A stretch of DNA of 21,098 nt from an uncultured Lachnospiraceae bacterium (lineage in GTDB: Bacteria; Bacillota; Clostridia; Lachnospirales; Lachnospiraceae), in contig UQVK01000064.1 of NCBI GenBank assembly GCA_900544445.1, positions 1 through 21,098 of the forward strand. The letters are read 5' to 3'. The translations under genes were made by a program, and so were the position numbers. The first letter of the stretch is position 1. Every line of letters begins with the position of its first letter. Below the pieces are notes generated by a model. It saw nothing but the letters and a program-made list of their open reading frames with translations. It searched no databases and was not told where the DNA came from. Shown piece after piece: positions 6,175-11,509 of the stretch.

Positions 6175-7194
6175 TTACGGAACCTTCCACTCCATCGTGT
6201 ATTCCATCCGTCCCGTATCTTCCTCCATTTCCCTGGAAACCACAGTCAGCCCCTCGCGCCGGTAAAAAGAGACGGCCCGCTCATTTTCCGCATAAACATG
6301 CAGAGAAAAAGAAGGATGCGTCTCCTTCACCCGGTTAAGGAGTTCTCTGCCGACTCCCTTCGAACGGGAGCCTGCCTCCACAAAAATGCCCGCCAGATAA
6401 TTTCCCTGCAGCCCGGCGAAGCCCTGTATTTTTCCCTCTTCCTCACAGACAAAAATCTCGGCCTGCAGAAGCTGCTCTTTTACCGCTTCCGCATTGGATT
6501 CCCAGTATTCCCGCGGGATGAACGCGTGGGCCTCCAGATTCCCGTTCAGCCAGATCTCCATGACCTGTTCCATATCCTCCGGAGTAAATTTTCGAATTCC
6601 GTTTTCATGGACGTTTCCACAGATATTTTCGCAGATATTTCCGCTGACATTTCTGTGGACATAAACCAGCTCCATGATTCCGTTTTCGCTTCCCGTCCGG
6701 ATCAGCCGCAGCTTTTTTCCCTTTTCCAACGTCTGAAACAGACGGATGCCGTCTCCCAGAAGGGTGGGGAGAATGGAAACATGATAGACGTCTATCAGAT
6801 CCTCCTCCATCAGCTGTCTGACGATGTCCGCTCCGCCGCAGATCCAGATATTCTTTCCTTCTTCCTTTTTCAGTTCCTTCACCAGATCGCAGGGAGACCT
6901 GTCCGTGAACAGAACCGGGGATTCTGTGGCTTTTTCCCCCTTTTCTGCCGTTCGGTGTGTGATCACCCAGGTGGTGAGTCCCTCGTAAACCCATTCTCCG
7001 ACGGACAGCTCCGTGGTTACCTGATGATAGGTATTCCAGCCCATGATCACCGTGTCCACCGTTTTGATAAAGTTCTCATAGGAATCCCCGTTTTCTGCGG
7101 ATTCCTCCTGGCCGTTCATCCAGCCCACTCCGCCGTTGGGATCTGCGATGTATCCGTCCAGGCTCATGCCGATGTATAATACCGTTTTTCTCAT
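6175..7194 (-). CDS. fusion of a RibD-C/DHFR-like reductase and a GNAT acetyltransferase
   Basis: A 339-residue two-domain protein. Residues 1-181 match the dihydrofolate-reductase-like (RibD C-terminal) family: MRKTVLYIGMSLDGYIAD start, DTVIMGWNTYHQV (47-59), IWICGGADIVRQL (116-128) and LIDVYHVSILPTLLGDGIRLF (133-153); NAD(P)H would bind around the GG at 120-121. Residues 199-339 are a GNAT acetyltransferase with an R-x-x-G-x-G acetyl-CoA loop at RSKGVGREL (277-285) and the late motif YAENERAVSFYRREG (301-315). Both domains usually occur as separate proteins. The linker (182-197) is four tetrapeptides encoded by a tandem 12-base repeat. Start at ATG 7192-7194, with GGAAAGGAAAG upstream; an open frame extends back to 7419, but those 75 residues do not belong to either fold and overlap the preceding gene. 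Substrates are unknown. Confidence 0.88.
   Translation of the reverse strand: MRKTVLYIGMSLDGYIADPNGGVGWMNGQEESAENGDSYENFIKTVDTVIMGWNTYHQVTTELSVGEWVYEGLTTWVITHRTAEKGEKATESPVLFTDRSPCDLVKELKKEEGKNIWICGGADIVRQLMEEDLIDVYHVSILPTLLGDGIRLFQTLEKGKKLRLIRTGSENGIMELVYVHRNVSGNICENICGNVHENGIRKFTPEDMEQVMEIWLNGNLEAHAFIPREYWESNAEAVKEQLLQAEIFVCEEEGKIQGFAGLQGNYLAGIFVEAGSRSKGVGRELLNRVKETHPSFSLHVYAENERAVSFYRREGLTVVSREMEEDTGRMEYTMEWKVP
6604..6651. repeat. four tandem 12-base repeats in the linker of the fusion gene
   Basis: Four in-frame units of 12 bases (6640-6651, 6628-6639, 6616-6627, 6604-6615 in reading order) encode NVSG, NICE, NICG and NVHE. The two middle units share AATATCTG and differ at few positions. 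The preceding codons YVHR (6652-6663) look like a fifth, more diverged unit. The length is a multiple of three, so unit gain or loss would change linker length without breaking the frame. Confidence 0.8.
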
Positions 7195-7240
7195 TTTCTC
7201 TTTCCTTTCCACAGGCAGCTCTTTTTTCTCGCAGGAAACA

Positions 7241-7274
7241 CAGGACCATCGGCTGAATCCAGCCGGTGGTCCTG
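7241..7274 (-). other. strong 15-bp hairpin in the leader of the fusion gene
   Basis: CAGGACCATCGGCTG pairs with CAGCCGGTGGTCCTG around an AATC loop, with a single mispair on the plus-strand reading that is T-G (A-C in the minus-strand transcript). It sits 46 bases upstream of the fusion gene's start codon and 65 bases after the DUF4318-like gene's stop. No U-run follows on the minus strand. It may be a processing or attenuation structure or a weak terminator. Confidence 0.6.
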
Positions 7275-7339
7275 ATTGCATGGAATATTCTGATCTTTCA
7301 CAAATGGGAAGCTGTCCGTTTTTTCCTAAACATTGCCGT

Positions 7340-7561
7340 CTATTTTTCCTTACATTTAATCCCATAGTTTCCCCGGCTTCCGTTTTCGTATCCACGATAG
7401 ATTTCATAAGATTTTCCATCTATCATAACCTCATCGTCGGCCGTGAATGTATAGGAATACCCATTTTCTCCACAATATGCGGCAATCGCCTCTTTTGCTT
7501 TCGTAACGGTGGGATAATTCCCACTGTCTTCATAAGGAACCCAGAACGCTTTCTTAAACAT
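7340..7561 (-). CDS. small DUF4318-like protein
   Basis: A 73-residue soluble protein: MFKKAFWVPYEDSGNYPTV at the start, then a helix TKAKEAIAAYCGENG, then strands YTFTADDEVMIDGKSYEIY and a Gly-rich end RGYENGSRGNYGIKCKEK. The pattern MFKKxF, YPT, a helix, an IDGxxYE strand and a terminal YGIKC recalls the DUF4318 family of about 75 residues, whose role is unknown. The start ATG 7559-7561 has AGGAGGGG six bases upstream; a longer in-frame start at 7600 would place that site inside the coding region. Base composition is lower in GC than most neighbours. Confidence 0.8.
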   Translation of the reverse strand: MFKKAFWVPYEDSGNYPTVTKAKEAIAAYCGENGYSYTFTADDEVMIDGKSYEIYRGYENGSRGNYGIKCKEK

Positions 7562-7623
7562 ATATATCCCCTCCTGCCACATTTTAAACCGGCTTCCCAT
7601 CTGCCAATATCTTCTATAGTCTC

Positions 7624-7632
7624 ATTGTATCA
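7624..7632 (-). promoter_or_regulatory. possible extended -10 promoter of the DUF4318-like gene
   Basis: On the minus strand TGATACAAT is an extended -10 box (TGnTACAAT), 62 bases before the start codon at 7561. The -35 region is poor (TGAAAA-like at 16 bases). It would separate this gene from the P-loop gene upstream. Confidence 0.4.
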
Positions 7633-7683
7633 CTCTGGCGGGGATTTTTCATCTGTAAATGATGCCGCATGCGATGCAATTCT

Positions 7684-8283
7684 TTATCCCCCGCTCCCCA
7701 GGGCCAGTTCCGCTTCAGCCCTCGCCCATGCTGTCTGCCATGGCCTTGCCTCTATACAGGGAATTCCATACCTGCCGCAGAGCTCCGTAAGACGTTCTCC
7801 ATAGGAAACGCTGATCTGTGCGCGGTACTCCTGCGGGTCTCCTCCCTCCCGTTCCAGGTAATTTTTGACAATCTGCGCCGGATCCGGCTCCCGGACATAA
7901 AAGGCACAAATTTCCGGTCCCAAAATTGTGGAAATCCATTCCGGATTCAGAAAATCCCCTTCTATGATGACCGGAAGCCTGTCCTCCACATGTCTGAGCG
8001 CGATTTCCCGAAGCGCCGGGAACAGCTCCTTTCCCACATCCAGCAGCCAATCCACATTTTCCTCCAGACCGGCCTTCTGCCAGTCCCTTCCATGATCCCA
8101 GTAATGCAGCGCAGGAAGCTGTGCTTCGTCCGCCGCTGCTTTGACTGCGAGGTAAATATCGTCTGCTTCCAGAACCTGCGCGCCATGGTGCAGGGCGATT
8201 TCACGGGCAAGGGTTGATTTTCCTGTGCCGGAAGGGCCGCCCAGGAAGAGGACGGTCCAGGGGGTGAGGTGATTGTTATTCAT
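7684..8283 (-). CDS. P-loop kinase-like ATPase
   Basis: A 199-residue soluble protein with Walker A GGPSGTGKST (15-24) near the N-terminus, an acidic LEADDIYLAV (38-47) where small-molecule kinases bind substrate, and VIIEGDFLNPEW (about 105-116), a Walker-B-like strand ending in EGD. This is the layout of the AAA_33 / 2-phosphoglycerate-kinase-like group of small-molecule kinases. The lid region (about 130-165) has REPDPAQIVKNYLEREGGDPQEYRA. The substrate cannot be read from the sequence. The start has AAGGAG eight bases upstream. It is divergently transcribed from the antitoxin gene; the 105 bases between hold both promoters and an inverted repeat. Confidence 0.85.
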   Translation of the reverse strand: MNNNHLTPWTVLFLGGPSGTGKSTLAREIALHHGAQVLEADDIYLAVKAAADEAQLPALHYWDHGRDWQKAGLEENVDWLLDVGKELFPALREIALRHVEDRLPVIIEGDFLNPEWISTILGPEICAFYVREPDPAQIVKNYLEREGGDPQEYRAQISVSYGERLTELCGRYGIPCIEARPWQTAWARAEAELALGSGG

Positions 8284-8309
8284 GGGGATAACTCCTTAGC
8301 ATTTTGAAA

Positions 8310-8315
8310 ATTATA
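8310..8315 (-). promoter_or_regulatory. -10 box of the P-loop gene promoter
   Basis: A perfect TATAAT on the minus strand lies 27 bases before the start codon at 8283. The matching -35 (TGCAGA at 17 bases) is weak and falls inside the inverted repeat at 8326-8348, so a protein bound there could control this promoter as well as the antitoxin promoter. Confidence 0.5.
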
Positions 8316-8325
8316 TGGCTATTAA

Positions 8326-8348
8326 GTTAATTCTGCATTGCAATTAAC
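8326..8348. promoter_or_regulatory. inverted repeat, likely antitoxin operator
   Basis: GTTAATT (8326-8332) and AATTAAC (8342-8348) are perfect 7-base arms with a 9-base spacer, which itself contains ATTGCA. The element covers the region from -35 to just before -10 of the antitoxin promoter. RelB/DinJ antitoxins repress their own promoters by binding such repeats with an N-terminal ribbon-helix-helix. A further ATTGCA/TGCAAT pair (8337-8342, 8361-8366) flanks the -10 box. Confidence 0.55.
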
Positions 8349-8355
8349 ATATAAT
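8327..8355 (+). promoter_or_regulatory. promoter of the antitoxin gene
   Basis: TATAAT at 8350-8355 is a perfect -10 box; TTAATT (8327-8332), 17 bases upstream, is a weak -35. Transcription would start near 8362, 27 bases before the antitoxin start codon. The -35 overlaps the inverted repeat at 8326-8348. Confidence 0.6.
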
Positions 8356-8388
8356 ATAAGTGCAATAAGTTTAAAAGGGGATGATAAA

Positions 8389-8664
8389 ATGGCTAATACT
8401 ACAAATTTTAGTGTCCGCATGGACAGCGATATCAAAAGACAGTGTGAAGCGCTTTATGGTGAATTGGGAATAAACCTTACCACCGCTATCAATGTATTTT
8501 TGCGCCAGTCACTCCGCGTCGGCGGCTTTCCTTTTGAAGTCAGGCTGGAACAGCCCAATAAGGAAACCATCGCCGCCATGTTAGAGGCTGAACGGATTGC
8601 CCACGATCCCAGGGTGAAGCACTACTCCGATGTGGAAGAAGCCCTCCGGGAACTGAAACGATGA
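8389..8664 (+). CDS. RelB/DinJ-family antitoxin (orphan)
   Basis: A 91-residue protein. The N-terminal ribbon-helix-helix (about 1-50) has NFSVRMDSDIKRQCEALYGELGINLTTAINVFLRQSLRVGGFPF, the recognisable RelB/DinJ pattern (a strand with alternating residues, then LGxxLTTAINVFxRQ and GGxPF). The C-terminal tail with AMLEAERIAHDPRVKHYSDVEEALRELKR is the flexible toxin-wrapping region. The start at 8389 has AGGGG eight bases upstream; an earlier in-frame ATG at 8338 lies before the promoter's -10. The stop overlaps the start of the toxin remnant (ATGA at 8661-8664), the normal layout of a dinJ-yafQ operon. The toxin is destroyed, so this antitoxin now has no local partner. It may still repress its own and perhaps the divergent promoter, or neutralise a related toxin elsewhere. 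It is the only intact plus-strand gene here. Confidence 0.92.
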   Translation: MANTTNFSVRMDSDIKRQCEALYGELGINLTTAINVFLRQSLRVGGFPFEVRLEQPNKETIAAMLEAERIAHDPRVKHYSDVEEALRELKR

Positions 8665-8716
8665 AATGCGATATTGTTTGGACAACAAAATTCAACCAGA
8701 CTGGCTGCTCATCTAC
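8661..8716 (+). pseudogene. YafQ-type toxin remnant with a large internal deletion
   Basis: Frame 1 starts at ATG 8661 and reads MKCDIVWTTKF (to 8693), a good match to the first strand of YafQ/RelE-family mRNA interferases. It then turns to nonsense. A different frame reads IQPDWLLIY (8690-8716), the conserved EPDW(L/I)LIY strand of YafQ, which in E. coli lies about residues 65-73. The two pieces meet near 8690-8693, so roughly 50 codons are missing and the frame is broken. The C-terminal end of the toxin (with the last catalytic His) is absent too: the stop of the kinase-like gene on the other strand lies at 8717-8719. The protein cannot be active. Confidence 0.75.
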
Positions 8717-9514
8717 TTATTTCCCTTCCATCCATTCCAGATCCTGCATTGTATACCTTTTAGCCGGAAGAATCACCGCCCTGTCCTTCAAAATCTCCCG
8801 GATCAGCCGGAGTTCCAGCTCCTGCCTGCGCTTCAGGCAGGCCAGCAGGTCGTCAAAGGTGCTGCAGCCATACTTTTTTCCATAGGGCGAGGCCGCCAGA
8901 TACTGCATCATGAGGGGATACCAGAGCTGATTTCCCTCATTGTCCGATCGCTCCCTGCAGATCTGCCGGAGGTGGGGTTCCGGCTCGGGATCATACAGAT
9001 AATAAAGAAGAAACGGTTTTGCAGATACAAGCCGGAACAGTTCCTGATAGAAGGAAAAAATCTCCTCCTCCGGCATCAGCTGCCACAGGGTGAGTTCCGA
9101 AATGATGTTCTGAAAAAAGGCACATTCATACAGATACCCTCCGTCTCCTTCCGGCAGGTTTTGATAGCGCCGCCGGATGATGTCCAGAAACTCCTCCCCG
9201 TTTTTCCTTCCATTATAGATCTCAAACCGCTCCATATCCCTGTGGAAGCCCGGAACATCCGTGAGAATCCGGGTGTATTCCATGATATACAGGTCTCCTT
9301 CCCGATATGTCCGGCGCATCATTTCTTCCTTCAGCATAGGATAAGCCGACAATGCTTCCTCATATTCCTTTTGCGTCATACAGGTGCACCAGGCCAGTTC
9401 AACCGGGCAGTAGTCTCCCTCATGATAAACATGATATTCCGGATATTTCCGGGACAGCTTCTGCAGAAGGGTGGATTTTCCCATTCCCTGCAGGCCCTCC
9501 ACAAAAATGTTCAT
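8717..9514 (-). CDS. P-loop nucleoside/nucleotide kinase-like protein
   Basis: A 265-residue soluble protein with Walker A GLQGMGKST (7-15) right at the start. Further features are an acidic EGDYCPVE (32-39), a YIMEYTRIL segment near residue 76, EGDGGYLYECAFFQN (about 122-136) where nucleotide kinases carry a base- or Mg-binding acidic pair, and a long helical C-terminus rich in Arg and Glu. This is a thymidylate-kinase-like P-loop arrangement, but I cannot name the substrate. The start has GGGAGGGG upstream. The stop codon at 8717-8719 lies directly at the truncated end of the toxin remnant on the opposite strand, which suggests that this region was joined there by the event that removed the toxin's 3' end. 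Confidence 0.82.
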   Translation of the reverse strand: MNIFVEGLQGMGKSTLLQKLSRKYPEYHVYHEGDYCPVELAWCTCMTQKEYEEALSAYPMLKEEMMRRTYREGDLYIMEYTRILTDVPGFHRDMERFEIYNGRKNGEEFLDIIRRRYQNLPEGDGGYLYECAFFQNIISELTLWQLMPEEEIFSFYQELFRLVSAKPFLLYYLYDPEPEPHLRQICRERSDNEGNQLWYPLMMQYLAASPYGKKYGCSTFDDLLACLKRRQELELRLIREILKDRAVILPAKRYTMQDLEWMEGK

Positions 9515-9627
9515 GATTCCCCTCCCTCACAGCCAAACATAGTTGTTGGGCGATTGCATTTTTCAGATTTTTATAATATCCAAATTTCAAGCCTTATTCA
9601 TGGTTTCCGATGAGCCGGGATCTGCAC

Positions 9628-10284
9628 TTATGAATGTATCCTGTTTTTTATCCGCTGACTCGCTTCTATGTGCATAATCCAATGTCTTGAAAATGGCATT
9701 TGTATTAACCCCCGGATATCTTTACCACACCAATAATCAATAAGCCAGATTGCATTTTCATCATTGCTTACAACGTTCAATGATTTTAAGTATTCTTTTC
9801 GTTCTTCTGATATTTTCTTTTTCAGGTCATCATAAGATAAGCTGTCGATTATCTTCTCGGTGCTGTCCTTTACCTCAAAAATATACGCATATAGTTCTTT
9901 CAAATTGAGTTGTTTTGAAAAGTCCGCGATCTGCTCTTTTACGAGTTCATTTCCTGTTGTGATGATAGGTGAATTGATACGTTCCTGATAATTGCCCGCA
10001 AAAAATACCTGCTCGTCTTCACCTATCAATGTGTGTGCAACGATATCTTCAATACGGAAAATATGCCAGATTGAATAGGCAATCGTTTTACTATGATAAC
10101 CGTCTGCATTTATAAATGGAATTGCGTCAAATTCCTCTCTGCTTAATTCCTCATTAAATGATGTTAAGGTTTCCATTAACTGATTTCGCAAGTCAAATAA
10201 TGTGTCAATGCCTGCTTCACAGGTATCCTTCTTTTTGATTTGCGCCTGCATTGTTTTATTCAGTTCAGACCATGCCTGATTCAC
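9628..10284 (-). CDS. DinB-superfamily (DinB_2-like) protein
   Basis: A 218-residue helical protein of the DinB/YfiT four-helix superfamily (unrelated to DNA polymerase DinB). It has the family pattern of spaced metal-binding histidines: a His in helix 2 (AYSIWHIFRIEDIVAHTLI, about residues 69-87) and two His in SRHWIMHIEA near the end (about 199-208). Members are metal-dependent and include thiol-transferases, but most are uncharacterised. It starts with GTG 10282-10284, preceded by GGAGGAGG about ten bases upstream, and the GTG overlaps the stop of the remnant at 10281-10460 (GTGA). The gene is visibly AT-richer than its neighbours, with many ATT, AAA and TTT codons, which suggests a different origin. 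Confidence 0.85.
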   Translation of the reverse strand: MNQAWSELNKTMQAQIKKKDTCEAGIDTLFDLRNQLMETLTSFNEELSREEFDAIPFINADGYHSKTIAYSIWHIFRIEDIVAHTLIGEDEQVFFAGNYQERINSPIITTGNELVKEQIADFSKQLNLKELYAYIFEVKDSTEKIIDSLSYDDLKKKISEERKEYLKSLNVVSNDENAIWLIDYWCGKDIRGLIQMPFSRHWIMHIEASQRIKNRIHS

Positions 10285-10460
10285 AATCCCTTATCCTCCT
10301 CCATTTCCCCAGGTGTTTTTCCCGGCGTCCATTCATAGATGCCGCCGTCAAAAACAATGTCGTCTCCCGGTTTCCAATAACATTTCTTTTGTCCTCCCGA
10401 AAACCATATTTTTTGACGGTTATTCCGCCCCTCAGGGTACCGTCCCCTTCCCTGTCCGTA
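10281..10460 (-). pseudogene. unlisted coding remnant between the DUF3795 and DinB-family genes
   Basis: The 177 bases between the DUF3795 gene's stop and the DinB-family start stay open in one frame, the same frame as the DUF3795 gene, ending at TGA 10281-10283. The last residues read WKPGDDIVFDGGIYEWTPG and then KTPGEMEEDKGL, which look like real protein rather than noise. There is no ATG in this frame. In another frame the upstream half reads DGTLRGGITVKKYGFRED, also protein-like, so the two may belong to one gene split by a frameshift near 10385-10395. The stop overlaps the next GTG by GTGA, as in a coupled operon. I do not recognise the family. Confidence 0.4.
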
Positions 10461-11000
10461 TCAATTCCCTTTCTTTCTCAGTTTCAGTTCGATCCGGTTC
10501 TTCTCCGCACAGTTCCGGAGCTGCTCTGCCATATACGCCGCCCGTTCTTTGAGAGAAAAAGACCGCGCCTGCTCTTCCGTTTCTTCCAGAAGGGAACTGA
10601 GTTCTTCCAGTTCCAGAAGATTCGCAGCCAGACAAAACAGCGTTTTTCTCCGGCCGTCATTGTATTCCGCCAGCAGCCGGTCCAGAATCTCTCTCCTTTT
10701 TACCTGCTCCTCATTGTACCGCTCCGTCCCCAGGCACTGCCGACTTTCCAGGTTTGCTTTCTGGTTCTGATGCGTCACAAAGGAATCCCATTCGTCAATG
10801 TGGTCATATTTCCTGCAGGGATATTCCTCACATTCCGAACAGTATTCCAGCTTCCCATGCTCCAGGCTGCACCGGGCAATCGGACAGGACTGACTGTCGA
10901 AACCACAGCCGCCACAATGTCCGGAAAGCTGCATGGGACACAGAAGGCAGTTCAGGCCACAGAGAGACAGGCAGGGATTGCTTCGTTCAAAATTTTTCAT
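10461..11000 (-). CDS. DUF3795-type cysteine-rich protein
   Basis: A 179-residue protein with a cysteine-rich N-terminal half. Pairs and triplets are spaced as in a zinc-binding domain: CLSLCGLNCLLC (10-21), CGGCG (29-33), SCPIARC (38-44) and YCSECEEYPC (53-62). This matches the DUF3795 family. The C-terminal half (about 85-179) is helical, rich in Glu, Leu and Arg, and probably a coiled coil. Its ATG (10998-11000) shares one base with the stop of the gene before it (TGATG), so translation is coupled. The function of the family is not known. Confidence 0.85.
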   Translation of the reverse strand: MKNFERSNPCLSLCGLNCLLCPMQLSGHCGGCGFDSQSCPIARCSLEHGKLEYCSECEEYPCRKYDHIDEWDSFVTHQNQKANLESRQCLGTERYNEEQVKRREILDRLLAEYNDGRRKTLFCLAANLLELEELSSLLEETEEQARSFSLKERAAYMAEQLRNCAEKNRIELKLRKKGN

Positions 11001-11440
11001 CAGCCGCCTCTTTTTTTATAACAGATAATCCTGGGCTCCGTGCCGTTGCACTTGTAGTCGCAGACCAGAAGATACCGGTCATCCGCCACAATCCCATAAC
11101 ATCTTTCGTTTCCGGGAATCTCGATCTGGTTTCCCCAGTAAACCCGGTTGTCCTCCAGCAGCTTTACGGACTGCCCATTGGGAAGGGGGTATTCCAGGTT
11201 CACATAAGAACCGATCAGCAGATTCAGGTCGTCCACCTGCAGGCCCGGAATTCCAAGCGCATTGAATTCTGCAATCAACGTGTCTTTCAAATGCCAAAAG
11301 GCGTCCATCCCTCCCTGCCGGATACTCTCGGCCGCAACGCAGGTTCCCCCAAAGGGATGACCGTCCGTTTTGCGGCAGCCGCCGCATTCCTCTTTTCTGC
11401 TGCACTCGCTGCAGCAGTCCATTCCACAGATCGATTCCAT
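11000..11440 (-). CDS. second DUF3795-like cysteine-rich protein
   Basis: A 146-residue protein. The N-terminal part has CGMDCCSECSRKEECGGC and a further Cys in HPFGGTCVAAE, giving a zinc-knuckle-like cluster. The remainder (about 45-146) is a separate domain with MDAFWHLKDTLIAEFNALGIPGL, LIGSYVNLEYPLPNGQ, YWGNQIE and a final RYLLVCDYKCNGTEPRIICYKK, similar to uncharacterised Firmicutes proteins annotated DUF3795. I start at ATG 11438-11440, with GGAGG 11 bases upstream; in-frame ATGs at 11458 and 11482 lack a better site. It shares the TGATG junction with the gene at 10461-11000, so the two cysteine-rich proteins are probably made together. It lies 69 bases after the ABC exporter gene. Confidence 0.82.
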   Translation of the reverse strand: MESICGMDCCSECSRKEECGGCRKTDGHPFGGTCVAAESIRQGGMDAFWHLKDTLIAEFNALGIPGLQVDDLNLLIGSYVNLEYPLPNGQSVKLLEDNRVYWGNQIEIPGNERCYGIVADDRYLLVCDYKCNGTEPRIICYKKRGG

Positions 11441-11509
11441 TCTGTTCGTTTCCTCCATTTCCAGATTTTTAAACAGTAACAATACGATTCCTGCAATCGT
11501 TTTACTTCC

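Noticed and set aside
7195..7419. 75-residue N-terminal extension of the reductase-acetyltransferase
   Set aside because: It overlaps the DUF4318-like gene, includes the hairpin at 7241-7274, and the domain begins exactly at the internal ATG with a good ribosome binding site.
8666..9613. 315-codon plus-strand frame after the antitoxin
   Set aside because: Apart from its first residues, which hold the toxin remnant, it is a mirror of the kinase-like gene.
9515..9627. Promoter of the kinase-like gene at 8717-9514
   Set aside because: TTGAAA and TATTAT/TTATAA are present on the minus strand but are only about eight bases apart; no well-spaced pair was found.
11484..11500. Hairpin ACGATT/AATCGT after the ABC exporter genes
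   Set aside because: Only a 6-bp stem without a U-run; too weak to call a terminator.
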